Shown here: piece by piece, positions 42,613-52,009 of the stretch
How positions within the stretch are numbered: the stretch's first letter is position 1
Layout of the letters: each line of letters starts with the position of its first letter
Origin: Peptoniphilus_A genitalis
Lineage (GTDB): Bacteria; Bacillota; Clostridia; Tissierellales; Peptoniphilaceae
Strand: one strand, 5' to 3'
Length of the DNA stretch: 64,000 bases
Assembly (NCBI RefSeq): GCF_949769225.1
Contig: NZ_CATKPB010000001.1
The notes under the pieces: generated by a model
What the model was told of the DNA's origin: nothing
The model's input: the letters and a program-made list of their open reading frames with translations, nothing else
Database searches by the model: none
Made by a program: the position numbers and the translations under genes

Positions 42613-43707
42613 TCATTCAAAATAATCAATTATGCCTTTTACAGCAATGCCAGTGGCCTTGTGATAAACTACTCCCTCACAATAGGTCCAGTTTTCTTTT
42701 CCTACTTTCTCCTTTGCTTCTTCGTAGTCTTTTTTCTTGGCTATTTCTATTGTACCTGGAATATGGTTTGGTCCCTTTTCGATGTAGACTACATCTTTTT
42801 CATAGCCTGGAATATCTTCAAGCTTGTGGGTGAAGTCCTTTAGTCCACTTTCCTGAGCCTTGTAAAATAATTCTTCCATTAAGCTATCATAATTTTCTTT
42901 TACTTCACCAGCAAACATCAACTTGCCAGAGATGTCATCGTCACCCCTAGCCATTTTTTGAATAGAAGGTCCGTATCCTGCTCCATCCATAGCTTCGATC
43001 TTTTCATCAAGGACAAAATTTTTATCTTGATCTAAAACATAGCGAAGTTCCATAGGACTAGTGTAGCCAGATTCGCTATTAAAAATTCCATTCTTGTAGG
43101 AATAATTTTGATTAACTACAGTCGCAAGAAAAATTAATTTCCCATCTTCAAAGAAGTCCTTAACGAGATGAGTGTAATAAACTTGGTAGTCACCAGGATT
43201 CTTCATAGTTTCAATATCTCGAACTTGATTTGAAAGCAAAAGACCTAGGGCCTTGTCCCTTAAATTTTCTTCTGAATTTATAATTACTGAAGAGATTTTT
43301 TTGATTTCTTCATTTCTATATATTCCATCTTCTTTTTTCCTGGAGAGCTTTATCTTCCTTGAAGGATTGGAAATTATTATATCTCCCGAGATATTTTCAC
43401 TTTTATTCACACTTTCATCTGTAAGTTCAGAATTTTTTAAAACTCTCATATAGTCGAAAGTGCTGAATTCTCCCACAATCTCTGAAGCTTGAGTTTTTTC
43501 TTTTTTATTTTCCCTATATATGTATAATTTTGAAATTTTATCCCTGGCTAACTCTTCCTTATATCTCAAATCTTTTCTAAATTTTTCTGACTCTTCTATT
43601 TTCTTTTTTTCAGCTATTTTTTCTTCATTGGAAATTTTATTTTTATTACATCCTGTAAAAAATATAATTGCAATTAATGAAATAACAATAAATTTAAATT
43701 TCTTCAT
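42613..43707 (-). CDS. Large predicted lipoprotein, function unknown
   Basis: The 364-residue protein has a lipoprotein signal (IVISLIAIIFFTGC, C20 as lipidated residue) followed by a highly charged linker. A larger soluble domain follows with many acidic residues and repeated KEN/KED segments. No enzyme motif is recognised. The gene stands alone between a terminator and the promoter region of the ACT gene. It could be a substrate-binding or stress-related surface protein. Confidence 0.65.
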   Translation of the reverse strand: MKKFKFIVISLIAIIFFTGCNKNKISNEEKIAEKKKIEESEKFRKDLRYKEELARDKISKLYIYRENKKEKTQASEIVGEFSTFDYMRVLKNSELTDESVNKSENISGDIIISNPSRKIKLSRKKEDGIYRNEEIKKISSVIINSEENLRDKALGLLLSNQVRDIETMKNPGDYQVYYTHLVKDFFEDGKLIFLATVVNQNYSYKNGIFNSESGYTSPMELRYVLDQDKNFVLDEKIEAMDGAGYGPSIQKMARGDDDISGKLMFAGEVKENYDSLMEELFYKAQESGLKDFTHKLEDIPGYEKDVVYIEKGPNHIPGTIEIAKKKDYEEAKEKVGKENWTYCEGVVYHKATGIAVKGIIDYFE

Positions 43708-43822
43708 GTCTACCTCCTTTAAGTAGATATTATAATAAAGTTAGGTTAAATACAACAAGAAATGGGGTCTTAGAGTCTTAAATTATGGTATAATAGTTGT
43801 AATTTTATTTAAGGGGGAAATT

Positions 43823-44092
43823 ATGAGAGCCGTTATAACTGTAATAGGTAGTGACAAGATAGGTATTGTATATGAAGTAGTAAAGAAGATGGTGGAATTT
43901 GACTTAAACATTGTTGATATCACTCAAACAATTTTAGATGATTACTTCACAATGATTGTTATTGTTGATTTAACTAAGATGAACGTTGAATTCCAAGAAG
44001 TTGTTGACGCTTATGAAAAACTTGGCAAGGAGCTAGATCTTTCTATAAGAGTTCAACACCAAGGTATCTTTGACAAGATGCACCAAATTTAA
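43823..44092 (+). CDS. ACT-domain protein (UPF0237)
   Basis: The 89-residue protein is a single ACT domain (RAVITVIGSDKIGIVYEVVK). It normally sits before a PFL/UPF0210 gene, as here with nine bases between them. An extended -10 (TGGTATAAT, 43786-43794) and a GGGGG ribosome site precede it. ACT domains bind amino acids or similar ligands, so it may regulate the following protein. The pair is widespread but its role is not settled. Confidence 0.9.
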   Translation: MRAVITVIGSDKIGIVYEVVKKMVEFDLNIVDITQTILDDYFTMIVIVDLTKMNVEFQEVVDAYEKLGKELDLSIRVQHQGIFDKMHQI

Positions 44093-44101
44093 GGAGCAGA
44101 C

Positions 44102-45457
44102 ATGGATAGACAAAGAATTTTAGAAACTGTAAGAATGTTGGACCAAGAGAACCTAGACATTAGGACAGTTACTCTTGGGATTTCGCTACTAGATTGCATA
44201 GACAAGGACGGGGATGCTGCCCGCAAGAAGATCTACGACAAGATCACAAAGTATGGCAAGCACCTTGTTGAATATGCAAACGAAGTTGGTCAAAAGTATG
44301 GTGTTGAAATTGTAAATAAGAGGGTTTCTGTTACACCAATTGCCCTAATCGCTGGTGCAACTGATGAGAAGGACTACATAGAATTTGCAAAGACTCTTGA
44401 TGCTGCTGCAAAGGAAATTGGCGTAGACTTCATCGGTGGTTACTCTGCCCTAGTTCATGGAGAAATGACTCCTGCTGATGAAATTTTAATAAACTCAATT
44501 CCTGCTTCCCTTGCTGAAACAGAAAAAGTTTGCTCTTCAGTAAATGTTGGTACAACAAAAAATGGTCTCAACATGGATGCAGTTAAGCTAATGGGAGAAA
44601 AAATTGTAGAAGCTGCAAACTTAACTAAAGACGCAGACTCCATTGGTTGTGCTAAGCTTGTTGTTTTTGCCAACGCAGTTGAGGACAATCCCTTTATGGC
44701 AGGTGCCTTCCACGGAGTTGGAATGGGAGACGTAGTCCTTCACGTTGGAGTTTCTGGTCCTGGAGTTGTAAAGTATGCCCTAGAAAAGGTTAGGGGAGAA
44801 AGCTTCCACGTTGTTTCAGAAACTATAAAGAAGACTGCCTTTAAGATAACAAGACTTGGAGAATTAATTGGGACTGAAGTTGCCCAAAAAATTGGAGTTC
44901 CCTTTGGAACAATCGACCTATCCCTTGCTCCAACTCCAGCAATTGGTGATTCCGTTGCAAGAATCCTAGAAGAAATTGGAGTTGAATTTGCAGGTGGTCA
45001 CGGAACTACTGCAGCCCTTGCCATGTTAAATGACGCTGTCAAAAAGGGTGGCATCATGGCATCTGACCACGTTGGTGGTCTATCTGGTGCCTTCATACCA
45101 GTGAGTGAAGACGAAGGAATGATTGAAGCTGCAAGAAATGGTCACATTGGTCTTGATAAGCTTGAAGCTATGACTTGTGTTTGCTCTGTTGGACTTGACA
45201 TGATTGCAATCCCAGGAGACACAAAGGCAACTACTATTGCTGCAATTATTGCTGACGAAGCCATGATTGGAATTATTAACCAAAAGACTACAGCTGCTAG
45301 ACTTATACCTGTTATTGGCAAAGGTGTTGGCGACGAGGCAACCTTTGGTGGCCTATTAGGATCTGCTCCTATTGTTCCAGTTCATCCAGGCAGTGCTGAC
45401 AGGTTTGCAAACCGTGGTGGATATATACCAGCTCCAGTTCACAGCTTTAAAAACTAA
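44102..45457 (+). CDS. PFL/UPF0210 family protein
   Basis: The 451-residue protein belongs to the UPF0210 (DUF711) family, related in fold to pyruvate formate-lyase-type enzymes. Characteristic segments are LNMDAVKLMGEKI and IPVSEDEGMIEAA. It is paired with the ACT gene. A glycyl-radical tail is not present, so it is not a PFL. The activity is unknown. It belongs to a five-gene series (43823-49013) with a permease, an amidohydrolase and a methionine-sulfoxide reductase. Confidence 0.88.
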   Translation: MDRQRILETVRMLDQENLDIRTVTLGISLLDCIDKDGDAARKKIYDKITKYGKHLVEYANEVGQKYGVEIVNKRVSVTPIALIAGATDEKDYIEFAKTLDAAAKEIGVDFIGGYSALVHGEMTPADEILINSIPASLAETEKVCSSVNVGTTKNGLNMDAVKLMGEKIVEAANLTKDADSIGCAKLVVFANAVEDNPFMAGAFHGVGMGDVVLHVGVSGPGVVKYALEKVRGESFHVVSETIKKTAFKITRLGELIGTEVAQKIGVPFGTIDLSLAPTPAIGDSVARILEEIGVEFAGGHGTTAALAMLNDAVKKGGIMASDHVGGLSGAFIPVSEDEGMIEAARNGHIGLDKLEAMTCVCSVGLDMIAIPGDTKATTIAAIIADEAMIGIINQKTTAARLIPVIGKGVGDEATFGGLLGSAPIVPVHPGSADRFANRGGYIPAPVHSFKN

Positions 45458-45493
45458 AAATTAATAAGAGAAGAAAAAAGAAAGAGGTGTGTT

Positions 45494-46891
45494 ATGAATA
45501 ATAATTCAAAGGACATTGAAAAATTAACCACAGAGACTACTGAATTTAAGAGAGAAATTGGTGTCTTTGGTGGTGTAAGTATTATTGGCGGGATCATGAT
45601 AGGATCAGGTATCTTCTATCTTGGCTCCTATGTCCTACAAAGGACGGGCATGAACTCTGGCCTTGCCCTTATTTGTTGGATTATTGGTGGACTTATCACC
45701 CTATTTGGTGGTCTTTGCTATGCAGAACTTGGTACTGCCATGCCAAAGGCTGGGGGAAGAATTGTCTACTTAAACGAAGCCTACCACCCAATAGTTGGAT
45801 TTATTTCTGGCTTTACTGACTGGTTAGTTGGTGGACCAGGTTCCGTTTCCGCAGTTGCCATTGCCTTGATGTCAGTTTTCAAAAGTTTCTTTGAAATTTC
45901 TGACTTTGGAATTAAGATGGCAGCCATAACTTTGATAATTACTTTAACTATCTACAACATGCTTGGAGTTAAGGCTTCAGCAATTTTACAAAACCTCTCC
46001 ATGGTTGCAAAGCTTGTTCCCATTGGATTAGTAATGATAGCAGCCCTCTTTGTAGGTAAGGTTAGCCCAGACTTAAGTCTTGGAACAGCTTTTGAATACT
46101 CAAGGACAAGTGGAACAAATATCTTTGGCATGATAGCCATAGCTGTTGTTGCAACTCTTTGGGCCTACGAAGGATGGACTAACTTAAACACAGTTGCAGA
46201 AGAGATAAAGGAGCCTCACAAGAACCTACCTCTTGCCCTAATAGTTGGTATTGGTGGTATCACAGTTCTTTACACCTTATTTAACTTTGCAATAATGAAG
46301 GTTATACCTCACGAAGAAATCGTATCAATGATAGATTCTGGCGACTTATATCTTGGAACAGAAGTTGCCAAGAGAGTATTTGGTCACGCAGGAGTAATAA
46401 TTGTTAGTGCCGGCATGATTCTTGCCATGTTTGGAACTCTTAATGGACTTATACTTGCTCAACCAAGGATGTACTATGCCATGGCAGTTGAAGGTCACTT
46501 CTTCAAGTCCTTTGCAAAACTTCATCCAAAGTATAAGGTTCCAACTGCCCCAATGATTGTACAATGTGTATTCTCTTGTCTACTTGTGCTTTCATCAAAC
46601 CTTGACCAACTTACTAATATGGTTGTAATCACTGGAATGATTTTCTCAGTTCTTACAATTTTATGTGTGCCAATCCTTAGAAAAAAATATCCAAAGATTG
46701 AAAGGCCTTACAAGGTTTGGTTCTACCCTGTGTCTGTAGTTATTACAGCCCTAATCTTTGCAGGACTTGTTGTCCAAGGTGCAATTGAAGATCCAATCAC
46801 AGGACTTACTGGACTTATAGTCCCAATCCTTGGTGCAATCACTTATATGATTTTTGATGCGAAACTTAAAAGAGAGAAAAACGAGGGATAA
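45494..46891 (+). CDS. APC-family amino-acid permease
   Basis: The 465-residue membrane protein has twelve predicted helices. It carries the APC opening GGVSIIGGIMIGSGIFYLGS, as well as WAYEGWTNLNTVAEEIKEPH typical of LAT-like exchangers. It likely moves amino acids or related solutes by exchange. AGAGGTG precedes the ATG. The amidohydrolase gene starts two bases after its stop, so the two are co-translated. Confidence 0.88.
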   Translation: MNNNSKDIEKLTTETTEFKREIGVFGGVSIIGGIMIGSGIFYLGSYVLQRTGMNSGLALICWIIGGLITLFGGLCYAELGTAMPKAGGRIVYLNEAYHPIVGFISGFTDWLVGGPGSVSAVAIALMSVFKSFFEISDFGIKMAAITLIITLTIYNMLGVKASAILQNLSMVAKLVPIGLVMIAALFVGKVSPDLSLGTAFEYSRTSGTNIFGMIAIAVVATLWAYEGWTNLNTVAEEIKEPHKNLPLALIVGIGGITVLYTLFNFAIMKVIPHEEIVSMIDSGDLYLGTEVAKRVFGHAGVIIVSAGMILAMFGTLNGLILAQPRMYYAMAVEGHFFKSFAKLHPKYKVPTAPMIVQCVFSCLLVLSSNLDQLTNMVVITGMIFSVLTILCVPILRKKYPKIERPYKVWFYPVSVVITALIFAGLVVQGAIEDPITGLTGLIVPILGAITYMIFDAKLKREKNEG

Positions 46892-46892
46892 G

Positions 46893-48518
46893 ATGAAAAA
46901 ATTATTTTACAATGGAAAAGTTTATGTCAATAGGGATGAATTTCAAGAGGCAATCTATCTTGAAGGAGAATTTATTAAAGAAGTTGGAAAAACAGAAGAC
47001 CTTGTAAAAAAATATGACCAAGCTGACGTAGAAAAAGTTGACCTTGAGGGCAGGACAGTTATACCTGGCCTCAACGACTCCCACCTTCACTTTATGCAAT
47101 TTGGCGAAAGCATGAACCAAGTTGACATCGAAGGAGTTGAATCCATTGAAGAAATGATTGAAAGATGCAAGGACTTCATGGAAAAAAATCCAAAGAGATG
47201 CCAAAAGGGGATCCATGCCCTTGGTTGGAACCAAGACTTCTTTAAGGGAGATAAGAGAATACCAAATCGCTTTGACTTAGATAAAATTTCTACAGAAATC
47301 CCAATTGTTCTTGAGAGAGTTTGCGGTCACATAGTTTCATCAAACACCAAGGTTATAGAAATCCTTGGACTTACAAAGGACAGCCCACAATATCCTGATG
47401 GCGAATTTTTAATTGGCGATGACGGATATCCTAGTGGGGTCTACACAGCCAATGCCTGCAACTTTGCCAAGGATGTAATACCTGACTTCACTCTCGAAGA
47501 AAGACGTGAAATGCTAATAGAAACTATGGACTACGCAGTATCTTGTGGACTTACATCAGTTCAATCCAATGATGTTGGTACAACTTTTATGAATGGACCT
47601 GTGGCCTTTAAACTTTTAAAGGATATTTACAAGGAAAATAAAAAAATTAGATACAGACACCAAGTTTGCTTTAACGACTTTGGAGAATTTGAAAAATATT
47701 TGTCTGACGGAGAATACTCTAATAAGGACAAGGAATATGACACAAATTATTTAAAGCTTGGACCCTTGAAGTTATTTAAGGATGGGTCCCTTGGCGCAAG
47801 GACTGCCCTAATGCGTAATGGCTACAATGATGACAGGGACAATCACGGACTTCCTTGGATCAAGGACGAAGAGATGAGAAAGTATGTCAAGCTTGCATCA
47901 AAGAACGACCTCCAAGTTATAACTCACGTTATTGGGGACAAGGCCATTGAAGATACAGTTAAGTGCTATGAAGATTCCTTTGTCGATGGAGAAAACAAAC
48001 TTCGTCACACTCTCGTTCACTGCCAAATCACTGACAGAGAATTAGTTGAAAGGATTGCAAGAGATGACATCTGCGTAATGGCACAACCAATCTTCTTGGA
48101 CTACGACATGAAGGTTGTAGAAGACAGGTGTGGCAAAGAACTTGCCTCTACATCCTATGCCTTCAAGAGCCTAAAGGACCTTGGTGCTCATGTTGCCTAT
48201 GGAACTGATGCCCCAGTTGAAAACCTAAATCCCTTCCCAAATATTTACATGGCAGTAACTCGTAAGGACAAGAAGGGGAATCCTGAAGGAGGATTTTATC
48301 CTAAGGAGTGCGTAGACATATACGAGGCCATTGATGCCTACACAGTGGAATCTGCTTACGTAGAATTCCAAGAAGACATCAAGGGAAGAATTAAAAAAGA
48401 TTTCTTGGCTGACTTTGTAGTCTTAGACGAGGACATCTTTACAATTGACCCAATGGAAATTAAAGATATTAAGCCAAGGATGACAGTCGTTGGTGGAAAT
48501 GTAGTTTACAAAAGATGA
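46893..48518 (+). CDS. Amidohydrolase, YtcJ-like
   Basis: From the ATG at 46893 (GAGGG upstream) the protein has 541 residues. It has the amidohydrolase-3 features: a metal-binding GLNDSHLHFMQFG segment, the histidines in DLQVITHVIGDKA and VHCQI, and YGTDAPVEN with an active-site aspartate. Relatives include N-substituted formamide deformylases and other imino or amido hydrolases. With the adjacent permease it could be a uptake-and-hydrolysis pair. Substrate unknown. Confidence 0.82.
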   Translation: MKKLFYNGKVYVNRDEFQEAIYLEGEFIKEVGKTEDLVKKYDQADVEKVDLEGRTVIPGLNDSHLHFMQFGESMNQVDIEGVESIEEMIERCKDFMEKNPKRCQKGIHALGWNQDFFKGDKRIPNRFDLDKISTEIPIVLERVCGHIVSSNTKVIEILGLTKDSPQYPDGEFLIGDDGYPSGVYTANACNFAKDVIPDFTLEERREMLIETMDYAVSCGLTSVQSNDVGTTFMNGPVAFKLLKDIYKENKKIRYRHQVCFNDFGEFEKYLSDGEYSNKDKEYDTNYLKLGPLKLFKDGSLGARTALMRNGYNDDRDNHGLPWIKDEEMRKYVKLASKNDLQVITHVIGDKAIEDTVKCYEDSFVDGENKLRHTLVHCQITDRELVERIARDDICVMAQPIFLDYDMKVVEDRCGKELASTSYAFKSLKDLGAHVAYGTDAPVENLNPFPNIYMAVTRKDKKGNPEGGFYPKECVDIYEAIDAYTVESAYVEFQEDIKGRIKKDFLADFVVLDEDIFTIDPMEIKDIKPRMTVVGGNVVYKR

Positions 48519-48524
48519 GGCAAT

Positions 48525-49013
48525 ATGACTTTAGAAATTAAGGGAATAGAAAATCTAAATAACAAGGAAAGACTTGACTACATGGTGGACTTTGGCAAGG
48601 CCACAATAAAAACAGAGTCCGACATGATTGCCATGATGGCAAACATCTCTTCCATAATATTTAATGTGGTGGAAGACTTAAACTGGGCAGGCTTTTATCT
48701 TGTAAGGGAAGATGAATTGGTCCTAGGACCCTTCCAAGGACTTCCTGCTTGCACAAGACTTGCTGAAGAAGGAGTTTGCGTGGCGGCTTGGAAGGATAAA
48801 AAAGTCATGAGGATAGAAAATGTTCACGACTTTAAAGGACACGTTGCCTGCGACTCGGCATCTAATTCAGAATTAGTCTTGCCAATTCTTGTTAAGGATG
48901 AAGTTATAGGTGTCCTAGACCTAGACTCACCAAGCCTGGGTCGCTTTACAAGTCTTGAAGAAGAAAAATTTAGAGAACTTGTGAAAGCCATAGAAGAAGA
49001 ATTATCTAAATAA
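48525..49013 (+). CDS. msrC: Free methionine-(R)-sulfoxide reductase (GAF domain)
   Basis: The 162-residue GAF protein has the three cysteines of fRMsr: C76 (LPACTRL), C85 (GVCVAAW) and C109 (HVACDSASNSE). In characterised enzymes these carry out thiol-based reduction of free Met-R-sulfoxide. The spacing C85-C109 matches exactly, and C76-C85 is one residue shorter than in Escherichia coli. It starts six bases after the amidohydrolase stop and ends the operon. Confidence 0.88.
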   Translation: MTLEIKGIENLNNKERLDYMVDFGKATIKTESDMIAMMANISSIIFNVVEDLNWAGFYLVREDELVLGPFQGLPACTRLAEEGVCVAAWKDKKVMRIENVHDFKGHVACDSASNSELVLPILVKDEVIGVLDLDSPSLGRFTSLEEEKFRELVKAIEEELSK

Positions 49014-49017
49014 ATTT

Positions 49018-49042
49018 GAGGAGGTAAAGCCTCCTCTTTTTT
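49018..49042 (+). terminator. Intrinsic terminator
   Basis: GAGGAGG and CCTCCTC form a 7-bp stem around TAAAG with a T run, ending the ACT-PFL-permease-hydrolase-reductase transcript. Confidence 0.88.
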
Positions 49043-49155
49043 ATTATAAAATTGTAAGTCTTTTTTTGATTTCTTGTATGAATTATTTAGAAGATTTGTA
49101 ATTTTTACTTGCTATACTTGGGGCATAAAAATTATTAAAGATAAGGAGTAAAAAA

Positions 49156-49641
49156 ATGAAAAGAAATCTTAAAAGAAAAATAAGTTCAATCGTTCTAGTA
49201 GGAGTATTAGCTTTAGGATTAGCTGCTTGTAGTAAAGCAAATGCAGCAGACTATTCAACTGGAATGGTATCCTATGAAGAAATTCAAAATGAATTTGCCC
49301 AAACTTGCAAAAATCTTACTTGGCCAGAAGGATACGAAGTGCCAAAAGAAATCGACGAGAAGAAAGACGGCTCAGTCTACCAAAAAGGATTTGGTAACAC
49401 AAGAGCAAGTATGTATTGGGAAGCTGCTTGGGAAAAGGAATGGTTAAATACCTACAAAACTGATCCGGAAAGAGCAGAGAAAGCCTTAAGAGAATTAGAA
49501 AAAGCAAAGAAAATGCCTTATATGTCAGAAGCATCTTGTGATGATGCCACAAGAGAATATTTCGCTAAAATGTTAGAAAAAGCTAAGAAGGGCGACCCAA
49601 CAGGTATTGAAGAAAATATCAAATTAAATGCACCTGAATAA
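49156..49641 (+). CDS. Predicted lipoprotein
   Basis: The 161-residue protein has a lipoprotein signal with VLALGLAAC (C25). The mature domain of about 135 residues has two further cysteines (TCKNL and SCDDA), conserved Trp residues (LTWPEG, YWEAAWEKEW) and a helical C-terminal half. It is a single-gene unit between terminators. No domain is recognised. Surface location follows from the lipobox. Confidence 0.65.
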   Translation: MKRNLKRKISSIVLVGVLALGLAACSKANAADYSTGMVSYEEIQNEFAQTCKNLTWPEGYEVPKEIDEKKDGSVYQKGFGNTRASMYWEAAWEKEWLNTYKTDPERAEKALRELEKAKKMPYMSEASCDDATREYFAKMLEKAKKGDPTGIEENIKLNAPE

Positions 49642-49678
49642 GACCTATATTTACTCGTCAATTGAATCACTATAAATC

Positions 49679-49708
49679 TACCCCCAAAAAAAATTATTTT
49701 GGGGGTTT
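49679..49708 (+). terminator. Intrinsic terminator
   Basis: ACCCCCAAAA and TTTTGGGGGT form a 10-bp perfect stem with a short T run after it. Confidence 0.85.
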
Positions 49709-49810
49709 AATTTTACAAGCAAATATAAAAACAGTATAATCGAAAATAAATAAAGTTTGCAGTTATTACTCATGAACTTATGGTCATAAAAAATTAGAAT
49801 GGAGTTAGAA

Positions 49811-49963
49811 ATGAAATACTTAACAATATCAACTATTATTATTTTTGTTGGAAGTTATATTTTTGCAAGTTATAACCTGGAGAAAGATAAAAATAAGAAG
49901 AAAAAATACTTGGGGATCATCCTAATATTTTTGGGATCCATCTTAAAGTTTTTGAATTATTAA
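49811..49963 (+). CDS. Small two-helix membrane protein (50 residues)
   Basis: The ATG at 49811 follows GGAGTT. The 50-residue product has two hydrophobic segments (LTISTIIIFVGSYIFASY and YLGIILIFLGSILKFLNY) joined by a basic loop of Lys and Asn. It is too short for automated ORF lists, lies in the 387-base gap before the ABC operon, and has no recognised family. The clean ribosome site and helix pattern support it. Its relation to the downstream ABC transporter is possible but untested. Confidence 0.5.
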   Translation: MKYLTISTIIIFVGSYIFASYNLEKDKNKKKKYLGIILIFLGSILKFLNY

Positions 49964-50028
49964 AATTTAAAATTAAAGCTTAATTAGAAAATTAAAATCA
50001 CAGGAGACTTGCAAGCTAAGGAGGCAAT

Positions 50029-50688
50029 ATGAAAGACATAATACTTGTTGAAAATATTGAGAAGGCCTTTAAAGACAAGGAAGTCTTTTGTGATTTTTCT
50101 TTGTCTATAAGGGAAAAGACAGTCCACGCTCTTGTGGGTCCCAATGGGTCTGGCAAGACAAGTCTCTTGAGGATCCTGACAGGAATTTACAAGCCCAAGG
50201 GTCATGTCGAAGTCAAGGGGTCTTATGCCATGCTACTTGAAAATGACTACCTCTACGAGGACAAGACTGGGATTGAAAATATAAATATTTACTCTCTCTA
50301 CTTTAATTTTAGGAAGGAGGGCTACAAGACTTATGCCGACATCTTGGGAATCACTAATGACCTAGACAGGAAGGTGTCAACGTACTCCAAGGGTATGAAG
50401 AGGAAGCTATCACTTCTCATCATTGTCCTAATGGATCGGGACATAATCTTCCTTGACGAAGTTACTTCGGGAGTAGACCCCCTATCTCGAGTGGAAATTA
50501 GAAAAATTATAAAAATTTTAAAGGACCAGGGCAAGACCATAGTCATAACTTCCCACGACTTGTCAGAGATTGAAAAAGTTGCAGACCTTGTGACCATGAT
50601 TAAGGATGGAAAAATTTTATTCACCAAGGAAGTTTCTCAGCTTGGAGAAGGTCTTGAAGACTTATTTATAGAGGAGGGGTCAAAATGA
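50029..50688 (+). CDS. ABC transporter ATPase
   Basis: The 219-residue ATPase has Walker A VGPNGSGKTSLLRIL, a signature-like STYSKGMKRKLSLLII and Walker B IIFLDEVTSGVDP. The signature is of the YSKGM type rather than LSGGQ, as in many ABC-2 exporters. AAGGAGG precedes the start. The permease gene overlaps it by four bases, and a two-component system follows. The unit is probably an exporter or resistance pump whose expression or sensing involves the adjacent kinase. Confidence 0.85.
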   Translation: MKDIILVENIEKAFKDKEVFCDFSLSIREKTVHALVGPNGSGKTSLLRILTGIYKPKGHVEVKGSYAMLLENDYLYEDKTGIENINIYSLYFNFRKEGYKTYADILGITNDLDRKVSTYSKGMKRKLSLLIIVLMDRDIIFLDEVTSGVDPLSRVEIRKIIKILKDQGKTIVITSHDLSEIEKVADLVTMIKDGKILFTKEVSQLGEGLEDLFIEEGSK

Positions 50689-51386
50689 AGGACAAGGCTT
50701 TAAACAAGGCAGCTAGATACCTAATCTTTAGGGATATGGAAGTCATTGTAAATACGGGCTTATTAATTTTTATATCCTTTGCCTACCTCTTAGGTATTTA
50801 CAAACTTCTTTTAAGAGCAAGGGGAGAGGATTTTATTATCCTCATGACCTATGCCTTTGTACTTGGCTTTGGGATACTTGGGTCCAACACCATCCTTGTA
50901 AAATTGAGCCTTAGGGACAAGCTAAGTGGGAGATTGGAGTTTTTGCTTGGGACTGGACTTGATGTAAGAGAAGTTATTAAGGCCTACTCAATAGAAAATT
51001 GGAGGCTTTCATCTCTTCCTTCCTTTGTAATTTTTTTTGGAACTTACCTTATTTGTGACTTGGGTAAGTCCTTTGTTGCCCTCTACCTTTCATGCATTAT
51101 CCTTCATTATTTTTTGATTTTGACCCTTAATGTCATTGCAATGTATAGGAAGAATTTTAAATTTTTCAAAAATCTAATTTATTTCTCAACAAGTCTTTTG
51201 ATTTATCTCTTTGGTCTATTTTCTAAAAAGATTATATTTATTTTGGAAAGACAAAACTTAGATGTGAATATTTTTATACTTGGAATAAATATTTTTGCAA
51301 CTATTGTTTTAGCTGTCTATTCCTTTTACCAACTTAAAAAAATGGACAATGAAAGTGTCATGGAGGTGAAATCAGTTTGGTCATAA
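50685..51386 (+). CDS. ABC transporter permease, first
   Basis: The 233-residue membrane protein has six hydrophobic segments and no recognised family name. It lies between the ATPase and a second membrane protein, so it is a likely permease subunit. The overlap with the ATPase gene is four bases. The downstream gene begins ten bases before its stop. Confidence 0.7.
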   Translation: MKDKALNKAARYLIFRDMEVIVNTGLLIFISFAYLLGIYKLLLRARGEDFIILMTYAFVLGFGILGSNTILVKLSLRDKLSGRLEFLLGTGLDVREVIKAYSIENWRLSSLPSFVIFFGTYLICDLGKSFVALYLSCIILHYFLILTLNVIAMYRKNFKFFKNLIYFSTSLLIYLFGLFSKKIIFILERQNLDVNIFILGINIFATIVLAVYSFYQLKKMDNESVMEVKSVWS

Positions 51387-52009
51387 AATTAATTGGACTA
51401 GATCTTAAAAAAACCTTAGACAAAAATGCCCTTTTAATGGCCTTTTTTGGACTTGTATTTACCTACCTTTCCAGCTTCTCCCTTGAAGAGGGATCAAGCC
51501 TATCTAGGCTCATGGGTATAGAAGGCCTTGCCTTCTTGTTTTTAATTTTTGCCCTAGAGTTTTCTAAGGCTAGCTTGCAAGAAGACAAGGTCAAGAAAAA
51601 AATTGAGTTTATCCTAGCCAATGGAGTTGGGATAAAGTTCCTAGTCATAAAATATTTTGGAGCCATTTACTTATCTAGCCTCATTACACTTTTGCCAGCC
51701 ATCCTACTTTTTTCCTTTAAGACAAGGATCAGTGTCCTTGAAATTTTAAATTTCCTACTTACTGCTAGCCTCTACACAAATTTTTTAATTTTAAAAATTT
51801 TAAACACAGTAAACATGAATAAGATGGCGGGGATCCAAAACAAGATAATTCTCCTTGGTATTCTCATCTTAATGGTCTCAATCAATATTTATATTTTCAC
51901 TTCTGTGATAAAATTGTACTTGATAAGCAAGTTTTTAATTTTAATTGCTATAAATATTTTTGTTGCCCTTAGGACGAATAAGGAGAGAATTGGAGTGACC
52001 TACTTTTGA
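51377..52009 (+). CDS. ABC transporter permease, second
   Basis: The 210-residue membrane protein has about six hydrophobic segments, with a soluble loop near residues 60-80. The TTG start at 51377 is supported by GGAGGTG eight bases before it. Together with the previous protein it would form the membrane part of the transporter. The kinase gene starts in its stop codon region. No cargo is known. Confidence 0.65.
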   Translation: MVIKLIGLDLKKTLDKNALLMAFFGLVFTYLSSFSLEEGSSLSRLMGIEGLAFLFLIFALEFSKASLQEDKVKKKIEFILANGVGIKFLVIKYFGAIYLSSLITLLPAILLFSFKTRISVLEILNFLLTASLYTNFLILKILNTVNMNKMAGIQNKIILLGILILMVSINIYIFTSVIKLYLISKFLILIAINIFVALRTNKERIGVTYF

